Below, one piece after another: positions 21,496 through 34,241 of a stretch of 64,000 bases of DNA (positions within the stretch are counted from its first letter, which is position 1; every line of letters begins with the position of its first letter). The notes beneath the pieces were generated by a model. The model made no database searches, had not been told where the DNA came from, and saw nothing but the letters and a program-made list of their open reading frames with translations. Origin of the DNA: Flaveria trinervia. Its lineage: Eukaryota > Streptophyta > Magnoliopsida > Asterales > Asteraceae. The stretch covers positions 77,309,533 through 77,373,532 of the forward strand of contig CM046444.1 of NCBI GenBank assembly GCA_025506515.1. The letters are read 5' to 3'. A program made the position numbers and the translations under genes.

Positions 21496-24400
21496 AACTC
21501 CCCTTGAACCAATGCAGCCAAAACCTTAACTTTATTGAGGTCCCACTTATTGTTGGTGATAAGATTGGTCTTTTTCCTTCTTGTTCAGCTAAGAAGATGA
21601 CCCAAGTAGGCACTGGCCTAGGAATAGATTTCTGAAATTTGGTTGGCATAGTATGGATAAGAGCCCTGACTTTGGGGAACTGGACACAGGGTTGTGGTCC
21701 TATTCCATGAAATCTACTTCCCATGTATAAGCCTGTAGGATTCTCTGGTGTATGCTCTGAGAAACATAATTTGTTCTTCCATGGTAGATTTTCAGCTCCA
21801 CCATCAAACAGTCCTTCACGCCCATACAGCTCTGAAATGTACTTAGCCTGTTTGCCATTTTTGAGCTCAACTGTTGTAATCTGTCTGTATGCAAACTCAT
21901 CTGGGTGAGTACCTTCAAGTAACAGACTGAGCTCATTTTGTTTGAAGTTTTCAAGCCTCTTGTAGACTAACCCCTTTTTAATTACTCTGTTCTCTAACAT
22001 CTTTTGGGGTGGCTGTTTAGTTTCATAGGCCATCTTGAAATCTTCTACAATTTCCCAGGGTGATACTACAAGGACCACTGTGATCTCTTCATCTACGATC
22101 CTTTTTACTTGGCCCTTGTATCTCGAAGGAATGTCTTTCTTCACAATTCTGTGAGCCACCCTAGGATCAGGCCATATTCTCACCTTTTCCTTTTGATATT
22201 GAAATGTGTTAGCAAGGGTGTACAATCTCAGAGCTTCTTTCTTCATACTGATTATTGATGAAGAAGCAACATAAGTTTTGTCTATGCTTTTCAGCATCTC
22301 ATCATCATGAAGCTTTTGCTGCAGTTCTTCTTCTATCTTTACTCTCACAGCTTCCATCTGTGAGGTGGGAGTGATGGGCATAGGTTTGGCTTTAGGCAAA
22401 GTTAGGACTGTGGAAAGAGGCAGCCTATCTTCTTCCTCATCATCCTCTTCTTCTTCTTCTTCTAGCCTCAACACCCTTCTCTTCTTCTTCTTGGGTGCAT
22501 CATCGGCTGTTGGTTTTGAGGGTAAAGGAATTGGTTTAGTGGGTTGTGGTAGTGGTGATTTTTAAGTGGTAGGTTTTGCAGGTTGTTCTAGCATTCTTGT
22601 AGTGAGTGAGGCTTTTGAGTGTTTTGCTAGTTCCTTTCTGTTCCCAGCACCTGCCTCATTTAGTGCTTCAATCACCAATCCCTTAGTGTATGCTTCAGAC
22701 GAACAGATCTTGGTGGTTATTGCCAAGATACTGTCCCTGGTCCATAACTTAATCTCGATCAATGATCTCCCAAGGTACTTTGCAATGAATCTGATCATGA
22801 TCTCTAGTCTTTCTCTTTCTAATGCACGATAACTTGCCCATCTTGAGTTAATTTCTTCAACTTCAAGTCTCCTAATCTCTGAGTCAAGCTGTGCAGTATC
22901 GAACCCCTGTCTATACAGTTGATCAATAATGGAGTCCATTGATTTACTGTGTGTAGCATCCGCCATTTTGATCTCTCATCGAGTTCGAGTTCTTTTTCAT
23001 TTCCTTCAACCTTCCTCTTCTTATATGTGACATGAAAGTCTTTGTGACTTTCACCCACTTGATCAATGTCAGCTCCCTTCACAAACTCCTCTTCCTTCTC
23101 AGTCTCCTTTTTTTTCCCCTCTATGCTCTTCCTCTTTGCTTTCACTGACTGACTCTCCCCCTTTTTGGTTGCATTGGTTGCAAGGGTTTGAGTAGCAGAA
23201 AGCCTTGTGCTCATAATCTCCTCCACCAGGGATTGTATGATTGAGGGAAGCCTCTCATCCATGGTTTTGATCACAATGTGTGTGATGATTGGGGTGATGA
23301 GAGGTAGGGATTGCTGAAAGATAGCAGTTGTTTGCTCAGAGGGGTTCTGTCCCTAAGAAGCAGTGCCAGAAATAGAAGCTGGTGGCTCGAAAGTTTTGAG
23401 TGGCTGAGTGTGTGGGAGACCTTCAGGTGAAGGTGCCATCTGTGGGTTTATGTTGGTGGCAGATGGACTTGCTTTTTCAGAGAATTGGTCAAGTAGTCTT
23501 TGTAGTCTACTGACTTCTTCTCAAGAATTGTGTACTGGGCCAGACATCATAAAAGAAGCCTAGGTCATCATCAGCAGATGCTGAATCACCTGACCTCTTG
23601 CTTGTAGCAGGATGTACATGCACTGGGTGTAGACTAGTTTTAGCATGTGCCCCTTTTTCTTGGAACTGGGGACTTCCAGCCTCAGGACGATGTCCTTCAT
23701 CAGCTGTTGCCTCTGGTGAGGTCCTAGCTATGTTACCAGCCTCAGTCTGATCATGTGCTGATTCAGAAGAGGTGGCAGCCTCACCAGATGTTCGTATCTG
23801 CATATCCACACCAGGAGATAGAACAGTTAAACCCTAGTGCTGTGGGCTGTCAGAAGCATGTTGATCCTCTTCCTCAATTGTTGTGGTTTTCCCCTTGTTG
23901 GTTTTTATTGGGAGGAGGAGAGAGGCATGCAGCTGAGTCAGCACGTTTGCAACAATTAGAGTAGGACTTTGTGGGGCGGTTGCTGTGGGAGATGGGGTAA
24001 AAGCAGTATGCACCTGGGGAGAATGGTGCTCTTCAATGGCAATCTCCTCAAATGAGGAAGATCCCAGATTAGTCCGTACCTCTTCTTTGGTTGCTGCAGG
24101 CTCCTTTTGAGAGGAATCCTGAGCGGCTGTGGCTGGTGAAGTCCTTGTATCCACTAGGGGTTATAACCAGTGGATATAGCCTGCGTGTGTGTTGCAGGGG
24201 CATCCTCAGGGGACTCATTTCCCTGAGTAGCCTTTTTTGACTTCTTTTTAGTGGGTTTGGTGGGGACTTTGGATTTGGAGGTGGTGGTGTTGGGTTCCAG
24301 CTGCGTGGGTTTTCGCAGCTTGGCAGCCATTTTTAGTGATTGGTCAGAGTTGTGCCGGGAGTATACTCAGGCAATACAGCCATAGCAGGGACTCCTAGGC

Positions 24401-25045
24401 CAACAAGTCCCTCAACTTGAAGCTGGTTTCCAAGTATGGCCATTATGAACCCAGGATATAATATCCAACGGTTAGCAAGTTGTTTTTGGGCAATATCCTT
24501 GAACTCTAAAAATAGTATTTCAGAAAAATTTAAAGGTTGTTGCTCAAGGATGGAGTACATTACCTGTTGCCACCTTGTGGACATTTGATCCCATGATGAA
24601 GTCTGGGGGCAAGGCAGACATTTACCATGTGAAAGATGAGACGTTCGGCATCCTGGAAATGTTTCTTCAATATGGTAGATGCACTCAGGTTACCCTGGTA
24701 TCCATGGTGGGCAAATGATTGATCTATTGTGCCCTTTGGATAACGAGTTAGGAAAGTGGCATCATCCAGATTTAGGGTTTGGCGAAGAATGTCTGGAGTA
24801 ATGACCACTTTTTGACGATGGACAAACGATTGAAGAGACTCTGTGTCATTCTCCTCAGAGACAAGAGTAACGTTTGTCCAGAATTGGTTAAGAGATTCGG
24901 CATATATGGTGGGATTTAACAGAAAAGCCGTTTTGTAAGGTGACTGAACCATTAAATCAATGGCGTTGTGAAACATGGTCCAGTATGGAGATTTTGTGAG
25001 ATGTGTGACACAGTTGTGTCGTGGTTTTAGTTGCATGGTCGCCAT
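21473..25045 (-). pseudogene. ORF3 of S1 (unknown third protein, env-like position)
   Basis: Starts MATMQLKPRHN at 25045. The N-terminal domain (24560-25045) contains YKTAFLLNPTIYAESLNQFW; 24333-24584 has NRWILYPGFIMAIL. A long Pro/Ser/Glu-rich middle (23270-24300) follows, then a basic and helical region (22562-23274) and a 333-residue open C-terminal block (21473-22474) with an acidic run and IWPDPRVAHRIVKKDIP. It is about 1,190 codons, broken by some six frameshifts or stops. The last frame runs through the polypurine tract and stops 23 bp inside the LTR. Homologous domains sit in E, C, D and S2. No transmembrane segment or fusion peptide was evident, so a true envelope role is unsupported. 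Confidence 0.75.
21496..21508 (-). promoter_or_regulatory. Polypurine tract of S1
   Basis: The minus strand reads CAAGGGGAGTT immediately before the LTR start TGTTGG, the plus-strand primer for cDNA synthesis. Confidence 0.85.
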
Positions 25046-25899
25046 TAATGAAGAGAGGTTACAGAGTTTTTAAACGTTAGGTTTGAGAAGAGAAGAAAGG
25101 AAAAACTCTAAAGGTGGGATAAGGTATTTAAAGGGTATGGTTAGAAAACAACTGAAGGTTTTGGTGTTAGTCATCAGTTGTTGAAACTACTGATGACGTG
25201 GTATTAACTTTCAGAGGTTTGGAATGACTGACCATATTGGTGTGATCAGCGGTTGTTATAAAACAACTGAAGACTTGGTTTTAACCGTCAGACGTTCAAA
25301 TAGCTAAAGTCTCAGATTTAGTCATCAGTAGTTATAAAACTACTGAAGACAGTTTTGACTTCACGTGATGAAACAACTGAGGACTTGGTATTAGTCATCA
25401 GTAGTTGGGAAACTACTGAAGACTTTGGTTTTACCATCAGTTGTTGTAAACAACTCAAGACTTGGTGTTAGTCATCAGTAGTTGTGAAACTACTGAAGAC
25501 ATGGTTTTGCTTCAGTTGTTTAGAAAGAAACAGCAGTTGGGAAACTACTGAAGAGAAAAAGGCTCATCAGTAGTTGTTGTCAATTCATTGCTTTTAAGCT
25601 GTTTCATATTGTCCTCGACACGTACTCATCAGACGTTTTCATCTGTTTTCAGATGGTTCATAGGACATCAGTACGTATTTGTATTTCTGACAACAGTAGT
25701 TATAGCTACATCAGCTTTTGTAACTACATCAATTGTTTTATCAAACAAAGTACTTGAGTACTGAGAAGTTAAGCTCTAGTAGTTTAAAGAAAACTTCCGG
25801 AGGGAAAATAACTTCAGTACTTATATATATGACAATAATAAACTAATGATCATCAGTACTTGTGAGCTGAGATCATCAGTAGTTGTCACTTATTCTAGC
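25046..25899 (-). repeat. Spacer of S1 between RNase H and ORF3, with an inverted-repeat array
   Basis: Non-coding. CAGTAGTT and AACTACTG arms recur as perfect 8-bp hairpins at 25326-25333/25338-25345, 25399-25406/25410-25417 and 25476-25483/25488-25495. A longer TCATCAGTTGTT / AACTACTGATGA pair (one mismatch) lies near 25170. Further partial units reach 25860. The same ACTACTGA motif is scattered in S1's LTRs. Confidence 0.8.
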
Positions 25900-27440
25900 T
25901 ACAGCATACCAAGCCTTAACACTAGGTTTTTGAAAGATGTGCTATCCAAGGGCTTAGTGAAAATTTATGCAAGCTCATCAGCACTAGGAACAAATTTTGG
26001 ATCAATCAGACCTTTTTCAAAACAATCTCTAATAAAATGGTGTCTGATTTCAATATGTTTAGTCCTAGAGTGCTCGACAGGATTCTTGACAATACAAAGA
26101 GCTGAAGAGCTGTCCATTAACAATGGGGTCTTAGTCTCTGTTATGCCATAATCCAATAATTGGTTTTGAAGCCAGAGTACCTGAGATGTACAGCTTACAA
26201 CAGCAATGTACTCTGCTTCAGCAGTTGATGTAGCAACTGAGGTCTGCTTGTTACTCTGCCAAGAAATCAAGCAGTTGCCTAAGAATTGGCATCCTCCAGA
26301 AGTGGACTTTCTTGTCAACTTACACCCTGCATAGTCACTATCAGAAAAAGCAACTAATTTACCAGAATGTCTAGTAGAATACCATAAACCTAGAGATGGA
26401 GTGCCTTGCAGATATCTAAAGATCCTCATGACTGCAATCAAATGAGACTCCTTAGGTGCAGCCTGAAATCTAGCACAAACACATGTAGCAAACATAATAT
26501 CTGGTCTAGAAGCTGTTAAGTACATCAAGGACCCAATCATACATCTGTAAAGTGTTTCATCAACCACTTACCTTTCTGATCTGTATCCAGTGTGTGTGGT
26601 GTTGCACATGGGAGTAGAACATGGCTTACACTTTTGAAAATCAAACTTTTCCAAAAGATCTTTTGTGTATTTGGACTGATGAATGAAAATTCCATCAGCC
26701 TTTTGTTTGATTTGCAAACCCAGAAAGAACTGTAATTCTCCCATGGCACTCGTTTCAAACTTCTGTTGCATCAACTTTGTAAACGCATCACACAACTGTG
26801 GATGAGAGGATGCAAAAATAATATCATCTACATAAATTTGAACAAGTAGATTATGCTGCCCAGCTTTTTAATGAATAAAGTCTTATCTATGGAGCCTCTA
26901 GTGAAATTATTTCCAGAAGAAAGTTTGATAATGTCTCATACCAGGCTCTAGGAGCTTGTTTCAACCATAGAGAGCCTTATCAAGCTTATACACCCAATTA
27001 GGATGTTTATTGTCCTCAAAACCTGGTGGTTGACATACATAAACCTCTTCTTTAATATTCCCATACAAAAATGCACTTTTGACATCCATTTGAAAAACTT
27101 TAAGGTTGTGATAAGCAGCATAAGCTAAAAACAATCGAATTGCTTCCAGTCTGGCTACAGGGGCAAAGGTTTATTATAATCAATACCTTCCTCTTGTGAA
27201 ACACCCTGTACAACCAGTCTGGCCTTGTTCTAAACAATAAGCCCATTTTCATCAGTTTTGTTCCTAAACACCCATTTAGTGCCTATTGCACACTTACCTG
27301 GAGGTAGAGGAACCAGTTCCCACACTTGCTGTTTCTTGAACTGAAGAAGCTCAAGCTGCATGGCTTCAACCATCCATTGTCCCTTAAAGCAATGTGTTAC
27401 TTCTTTGGCTCTTGCTGACTAATGAAGAGAGCATAGAAGC
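25900..27440 (-). pseudogene. Reverse transcriptase and RNase H of S1
   Basis: From about 27440 downward the minus strand has the RT N-terminus in pieces and the intact catalytic box YVDDIIF (about 26824-26844). Then ELQFFLGLQIKQKADGIFIH (26568-26795) and RNase H 25965-26567: MIGSLMYLTASRPDIMFATC, SDSDYAGC, STAEAEYIAVVSCTSQ and HIEIRHHFIRD. It ends near 25900 after IFTKPLDSTSF. One stop separates RT from RNase H near 26568 and another lies after the SADELA motif. It copies genomic RNA in live members. Confidence 0.88.
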
Positions 27441-28858
27441 AGAGAAATTTGACAATTGACTTCTTGTTGTTACGCCAGCATTGATATCACCAATGATTTG
27501 AGACATAGGGCGATTCTTCAGATCTTGGTACACAATAAGATCTGTGCAAGTGTTTGTAACAGGCTCAGCAGCAACAGATGGTGATGGTGAAGCATTTCCT
27601 TGAAACCAATCAGTAGATGGTAATTCAAAGGAATTTGAAGTTGTAGAAATCTCATCAGCATTTGTTGTGGATTGTGCTACTGAAGCTACAGGAACATCAG
27701 GTCTAGCTGAATAGGCAGTTGATCACTAAACTTGAAAAGGTGATTATTGATATCATCATCATCATCATCAGTAACACCAGATGGATGACTAGTAGCTAAG
27801 AAGATGATGGATTCATATGATCTACAACAGCAGGTGGTTGATAAGGAACATATTGCAGAATGTCCAGATCAAACAACTCCACAGGGTTTTGTGGAATGTA
27901 TCCTTAGGGGATTCATTGAACTTCACATGCAAGGTTTGTTCAACTATCTTTGTCCAATAGTTGAATACTCTATAAGCCTTGCAAGTGGATGAATACCCAA
28001 CAAAATACCCTGCATCCACCTTAGAATCAAACTTTTGGAGTTGATCCTTTGTGTTGAGAATGTAACATGGACACCCAAATGCTCTAAAGAATGAAATCAA
28101 AGGAGCTAAATTATGTAAAACTTCATAAGGAGTTTTCATCAACCTCTGATTTACTAAGGCTCTATTCTGTACATAGTAGGCTGTATTGATAGCTTCAGCC
28201 CAAAAGGTCAGTGGTAGACCAGAATCAGCCAACATGGACCTTGCAGCTTCAATGAGGGTCCTGTTCTTTCTCTCCACTACTCCATTTTGCTCTGGAGTCC
28301 TTAGGATGCTATACTGCCTCTTGATTCCCTTTGACAAGTAAAACTCATCAAGAGTGTGGTTTCTGAATTCAGTACCATTGTCACTCCTCACACACTTAAC
28401 TGGTAGGGAATACTGCTTCTCAACGTGTAACACAAAGTTCATAATGGACTGAGCAGCCTCATCCTTTGAATGCAAGAAGAAGGTCCATACATATCTAGAG
28501 TAATCATCCACAATTACCAGACAGTATTTCTTCTTTGCCATACTCATTACCTTCACAGGACCAAAAAGATCCATGTGCAGTAGTTGTAAGCAGGCATTAG
28601 ACTTGGATTCTTCTATGGTTGGGAATGAAACTTTATGTTGTTTCCCTTTTAAGCATGCAGTGCTGATTTCATCATAATTGAACTCCTTTATTGGAAGACC
28701 TCTCACTAAACTCTTGTGGATCAGCTGATTCATGTTTTTGAGATTAACATGACCCAGCCTTCTATGCCACAGTTTAGATTCTTGGAGAGAGGCTTGGAGA
28801 ACAAGCATGGATGGCCTCTTAACTCAATTTTCTTTGACAGATCCAAGGCATATACTCT
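27441..28858 (-). pseudogene. Integrase of S1
   Basis: An unbroken 328-codon frame (27822-28808) starts within the zinc-binding part (LWHRRLGHVN) and includes ACLKGKQH, where the first Cys of the usual CxxC reads Ser. The catalytic triad is complete: Asp in HMDLFGP, Asp in RSDNGTEF and Glu in NGVVERKNRT, followed by GYFVGYSSTCKAYRVFN. The linker to RT (27441-27821) is broken by frameshifts. It is the best preserved enzyme domain in the window but the zinc finger is damaged. Confidence 0.88.
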
Positions 28859-29238
28859 TCATATCCTGTTGGCCTTCAGGAGAGTATTATCATCCAGTAC
28901 TTTGTCAATCAGGCTCAGAACCTTGGAAGACAGAATCCTACAGTTCTGGCTTGTGAAAAGAGCAACATGTCCTTTGTCACACATCTGACTGACACTCAAC
29001 AAATTGTATTTGAGATTCTCCACATGGTTGACATCATCAAATCTAATATCTCCATTAGACACAAATCCTTTTCTAATGATGTAACCTTTAGCATCATTTC
29101 CAAATGAGACAAATCCCTTCTTTCCCTGAGAGTAATCATGAAGAAGAGAGCTGCTCCCAGTCATGTGCATGGATCCTCCACTGTCCACATACCAGATGCT
29201 TCTTTGCATGCTGAAGAACCCTGCACAATCATAAGAAA
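28859..29238 (-). pseudogene. Protease of S1
   Basis: The 116-codon frame 28859-29209 has IWYVDSGGSMHMTG. DSG is the catalytic aspartate motif; family members usually read DSGCSRHMTG, so two positions near the active site differ. It ends with a gag-pre-integrase segment, NLKYNLLSVSQMCDKG. It separates cleanly from gag upstream by a stop near 29239 and is frame-shifted relative to integrase. Confidence 0.85.
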
Positions 29239-32137
29239 CTAGTTAGCTTTGGAGACCCAAAACTTTTTGGTTTTGGGATTGACTTTTTCAACAGATTTAA
29301 CCATAGCTGGTTTCTCATGATTAACAGTTGATGAAGATGGAGATGGTGCTGAAATAGATTTGGACCTGGAATTCCTCTCCAGTGGTTTGGTCACAGTGGC
29401 TTCAAGTTGGTTAACTCTCCCCAACAGATGCTGAACCATCATAACAAGTTGTGTCTGATTTGAAGCTCGAGCTTTCAGTTCATTTGACACTCCAGAGCTT
29501 GTTTTTGATGAGTTCCTGTGACCCACCATTTCCTCCTTCTTAGATTTCACAGACTTAGTCTTATGTTTATCATGAGGAACAATATCAGCTGTCTTCTGAT
29601 AAACCGTATCCTTCTTAGTGGATTTGGGTAAGGCCTTGGGTTTATCAGGTTGAGATGATTGTGGTACAAACTTGGTCTTAAACTCAGTTTTCATTTTATT
29701 TATTTCTAGCTTAATGAGCTCATCCCTTTGGAGCTTTAAACCCTTTTTGTACCAACATTCATCAGATATATGATTGAATTTACCACAAATTTCACATGGT
29801 TTATTCTTCATCTTGGACATCTTTACTGCCGAAGTGGAAACTACTGAAGGTGTGATCTGCAGTACTTTCCTCTTATCAGTACTAGGTACTAAAGGATTTG
29901 TAACAGCCGAAGACTGGTAATTCAACTGTTTTCCATCCGTCCTAATAGACTGTTTGATGGATTCCTCAGCAATTGTTAGTCCTTGTATTTCAACTGATTT
30001 GAAATGCTTTTCAGATGTTGGGTCTCTTTCTGTACTTGGGGTACATTGAGGAACAACATGTGAAGTACTCAGCTTCATATGAGTCTCAGTAGTTAGACCA
30101 TCAGTCAATTTACTTGTTGAGATCTTACACTGGTTTCATTCTCTGATCTTAGATTATCATTGGAGAATGACTCACACGATAATGTGGTTTGGAGATTGCT
30201 TTCACTTTCAGACTTAACTATGGAGTTAGGAGTAAACTCTGTTGGGGGAGCAGTATGGTTGTAACCAATGCCAAACTTCACATTTGAAGCAGTTTGCTTG
30301 CTAAGAAGCATTTCAAATCCCTTGCATGATGAGACCCAGCGTTCACACTCAACTTGGGTCACTGCAAGTTTTTCTTTGAGACTCCTGTGGTCTTCCAGAA
30401 TAACCTCTAGCTTGGCCTTTTCATCATTTAATTGGCATTTAAGCTTATAAATCTCATCACTTTTACTGTTAAGAGCAGACTCATACTCAGCTTTTCTTTT
30501 GAAAATGGCTTTCTCAAACTCAAGTTTTTGATTTATTAATGCTACCTTTGCCTCTCTAATAGAGACAAAGGCAGCTATGCATGATTCAGAACATAACTTG
30601 GCTTTAGCCTTTGAAGATACCTGAGTTACCTGTGAAGATGATGCATTTGAACAGGAACCCTCAGTAGACTCCAGGGCCATGAGAGCAAGATTTCCAAAAG
30701 GGTTTTCACCACCATGTTGACTAGCACCAGCATAGTATTGCTCAGTGTGACCAGACAAGTTATCAGGTAACCTACTCCAGTCAACGACTCCAGATGTGAA
30801 GAAGCTGTGATGAGGTTGTGATTGAGATGGAGATGGTTGAGGTTCTGGTAGTGCATGAGATTGTGGTACTATAGGAGCTTGAACTTGATTTGACTGTGGC
30901 ATATAATAGCAGGGATAAGGATATGGCATTTGACCCTGAGGAACAAAATATGCAGGAGATTGAGGGTGTGATGAATGACTAGAACTAGCATAATGTTGCC
31001 CTTTGGATTGTGAATTGTTATTTGGAAAAGTCATAAAGGGTGCAAAAGTGTTAGATCCAGTTGATCTACACTCTCTTGCAAAGTGTCCAAGCCTGTGGCA
31101 TTTGTGACACTTCAACTTGCTCTTGTCAAAACCGACTTTGGTTTTGTCAGAGTGTCCAGGAAATTTCCTGCCAGTTCTCTTGTAGAATTTCTGAGATCTG
31201 ATATTGATCAAGGCCATTTGGCTCAAAATATCCATCTCTTCCAAATCATCATCATCAATGCCCTTTAAATCATCCATGATAAAGCATAGATTGTCACTAT
31301 TATTACCAGAATGACAATCAACACTCACAAAGGCATGATTAGAATTGTTTGAGGTGAAATCAATATGCTCATCATAGTGGCATTCTGATCCTGCATAGTC
31401 TGACTCATGACTTACCAAGGCAGTATTTCCTGGTACAAAATCATCAGTGAGCTTTCCAGATGATGACAGTTTTCGTTTCTGTTCTATCTCTCTCTCAAAT
31501 GTGAGCAATTTCCTATGGAGTTGGGTGAGAGATAGTTTGTCCAAATTTGCACTGGAGCGTAGGACAATAGTATATGTGTCCCATCTCTCAGGCAGTGATC
31601 TGAGAAATTGTTATTCATCTGGCTATTTGTGTACTCATGTTTGACCATTTTTAATTCAGAGATTAAACAAGAGAACCGCTCAAACTATTGAGTCAGTGTC
31701 TCACCCTTCCTATGAGATAATGTCTCATATTGTTGGGCAAGGATTTCTCTATTATTTTCCAAGACCTCATCTGTTCCTCCAAATTGTTCTTTCAAGGCAT
31801 TCCAGAGGTCATGGCCAGTTTCATAATGCATTAGCCCAGAATAGATTTCATTGGGCAGTGCCATGGCTAGAATTCCATGGGCTTTTGCATCAATCTCAAA
31901 CAATTTCTTATCCTCATCTAAGTATTGATCCCTCCTCTTCGAAACCATTTGATTGGTTTCAGGGTTATTCACCATAGGCTTGTGTGGACCATGTACCACT
32001 GATGTCCAACAACCTGAGCTGTTAACAGACATGTGATGGTGCATTCGTCGTTGCCATATGTTATACTCACTCCTAACCAGCATTGGAGGCTTGGTTGAGG
32101 AACCAGTATTGTGAGGATCATTGGAAGGAGTAGTCAT
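29239..32137 (-). pseudogene. Gag of S1
   Basis: ATG at 32135-32137 (MTTPSNDPHNTGSS). The capsid-type region 31685-32137 includes YNIWQRRMHHHM and HDLWNALKEQFGG. After a stop, 30105-31544 is a 479-codon frame with a zinc knuckle CHKCHRLGHFAREC, a Pro/Gln/Ser-rich stretch and a coiled coil (about residues 330-420). A third frame, 29239-30108, carries a second knuckle, CEICGKFNHISDEC, and ends KTKKFWVSKAN. The total of about 960 codons is long for copia gag but usual for SIRE-like ones. Two frame breaks disable it. Confidence 0.88.
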
Positions 32138-33341
32138 CTTAGGTCCAAATACAATTTAATTCAAGCTTTTAAAAGATTTTACACAGACCACAACAGACTC
32201 AATGAAAACCAAGAATAAATCTCAGGATTGTTGGGTTTGTTGTGCCAAAACAATGTTGTTTAACCATTTAAACAAGAAAAACGCAGCGGATAAACATTTA
32301 ACAAATACCATTTGTAATCTGAAAATTGATCTTCATAACTTAATTTCAACAAACCCAAAGACATAGGATCATATGTATGTGAATAAACTAGTTATCAACA
32401 AGCTAAAACAACCAAAACAACATCAACAAACTACCTTTATGGGCGATTTGAAGAACCGACATTAGAGCTGCTGGAAATCACGTTTTGTTGAAGAAGTGGC
32501 TGTCCTTGGATGGCTAAAACACCAAGGATAGGTGTCCTCAAGTGTACATACCCACAAGCCCTCAAGAAACACCGTGTTTGCTAGGATTTGACACCAAAAT
32601 CGACCATGAAGATGCTGCTGGAACATCCTTCCAGCACCAAATCGAGCATGAAGATGCTGCTGGAACATGTTTCAGCCGAGAGTTTCTTCAAAAGGGAGAG
32701 AACCATTCTCTCCTTTGGTCATTCCATATGTGTGTGAGATGAGAGGATGAAGATGTGTGTGTTCATAGAGAGTTTTTTGCTTCAAAAACCAGAAAAGAAA
32801 GGAGAGGGGAGAGGCACATTGCGGCCGAAAATCCCCCTCCCTTTATTAGGGTTTTTCCCTTTTTTTAAGACCCAATTAATTTGACTAATCTTATAAATTA
32901 CATAATTAACCTTTAATTATATAAAATATGCACACACACACTTTTATTATTTGATGTTGCTTGATTAATTTAAACAACATAACAAATAATAACCATGTAC
33001 AAAATATCCTCATAATTTGTTCTTTCTCACATACAATTTATTTAGAAAACCCATTTTCTAAATTGGTGTGATTATTTAATTGCATGATCATATCATCAAT
33101 TAAATATTAATTGGTGTTTGCTAAGCTTGTTATTGGGTATGACCCGACTTGGATCACAACGTACTAACCACATCAATGTTCTATGTGTCTTGGGCATACA
33201 GAATCCAACAAGGATGAATGACCAAAAACACAGAAAATTCAATCTCTATAACCGTTTCTTGCAAAAATGCTAATTCAATCAAACTTGGATCTTGGATAGC
33301 AGTTTCAATGATCATTTATTAGATCGATCAATGATGAACCT
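32138..33341 (-). other. Leader of S1, split by a solo LTR
   Basis: The non-coding leader between gag and the primer binding site occupies 32138-32228 and 33211-33341. Short open frames at 32462-32742 lie in the solo LTR and are chance. Confidence 0.7.
32229..33210 (-). mobile_element. Solo LTR of the LTR1 family (982 bp) with AGGAT duplication
   Basis: It runs from TGTTGGGTTTG to AGAATCCAACA and matches A's LTR (3142-4063) at both ends. AGGAT precedes it (32224-32228) and follows it (33211-33215). No internal sequence remains, as after recombination between two LTRs. It must be younger than S1, into which it is inserted. Confidence 0.92.
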
Positions 33342-33353
33342 GCTCTGATACCA
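33342..33353 (-). promoter_or_regulatory. Primer binding site of S1
   Basis: The minus strand reads TGGTATCAGAGC, complementary to initiator-Met tRNA, two bases inside the 5' LTR. Confidence 0.9.
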
Positions 33354-33355
33354 TT

Positions 33356-34236
33356 TGACAGGATCAGTGATCTCAAGTTTGATGGATTAGAGTGTAACGC
33401 AGCGGAATAAGAACAAGAATTAGACAAATTATAGCAAGAATTTGATATTCGTATGCATTAAGAACAAATACGGTCATAACGAGAGAATATATTTCTATGA
33501 AAAGGAATGTTTCAATAATATCAAATGTTTCTGCTCAATCATTCACCGATTACAATTAGGTTGACACTCCTTATATAGAGTGCAATCACTGCTGATATCA
33601 CGGGATAGTGACATCTGGCAGATTTATTACAAAAATAACTAAAACATAACAAACTACTGAAATGTTCACAACTACTGAGAACATATCAGAGTGCTAAGTA
33701 CAAAACATAAAACTACTAATACGAAACTACTGAAACTACAACGACTGAAGAACAAGCTCTCCAGTCGTTTTACAAAACTACTGAAAAGAAAAACATAAAA
33801 CTACTCAGAAAACCGTCACAACTACTGAAGAAGACCTCTTCAGCTGTTGTGACAACGTCTGATACTTGGTCTTCAGCACTTGTGTCTTCAGACTTTGTCT
33901 TCAGCACTTGTGTCTTCAGACTTTGTCTTCAGCACTTGTGTCTTCAGCACTTGTGTCTTCAGCATTTGTCTTCAGACTTTGTCTTCAGCACTTGTGTCTT
34001 CAGACTTTGTCTTCAGCACTTGTGTCTTCAGACTTTGTCTTCAGCACTTGTGTCTTCAGACTTTGTCTTCAGCACTTGTGTCTTCAGACTTTGTCTTCAG
34101 CACTTGTCTTCAGACTTTGTCTTCAGCACTTGTCTTCAGCACTTGTCTTCAGCTGTTGTGGACTTAAGCAGTTGTTGTGACGTCTGTGGGACTTAAGGTT
34201 TTTCTAATCCGGCTCATTGGTTCTTTTGGTCCAACA
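33356..34236 (-). repeat. 5' LTR of S1 (881 bp)
   Basis: TGACAGGATC...GGTCCAACA on the plus strand, parallel to 20624-21495 but with a different tandem-array pattern (33869-34150) and a short insertion near 33684. A TATA-like box on the minus strand lies at 33569-33580. The copy of the duplicated target, GTTGC, follows at 34237-34241. Confidence 0.92.
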
Positions 34237-34241
34237 GTTGC

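Larger units (their letters stand above)
20624..34236 (-). mobile_element. Complete SIRE-like copia element S1, 13.6 kb including a nested solo LTR
   Basis: Two LTRs in direct orientation (20624-21495, 33356-34236), PPT, ORF3, spacer, RNase H, RT, integrase, protease, gag, leader and primer binding site are all in the order of a copia element on the minus strand. GTTGC duplications flank it. Removing the 987-bp solo-LTR insertion leaves 12.6 kb, long even for the SIRE lineage, which is known for large elements with a third ORF. The LTRs differ at roughly 4-5% of sites outside the tandem array, so the insertion is not very recent. The coding frames are broken. Confidence 0.93.

Noticed and set aside
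21097..21507. Three overlapping open frames with a Cys/Leu/Ser-rich 28-residue repeat (also 33849-34196 and 63252-63605)
   Set aside because: They are the three frames of a 28-bp tandem DNA array in an LTR; no start context or conservation supports a protein.
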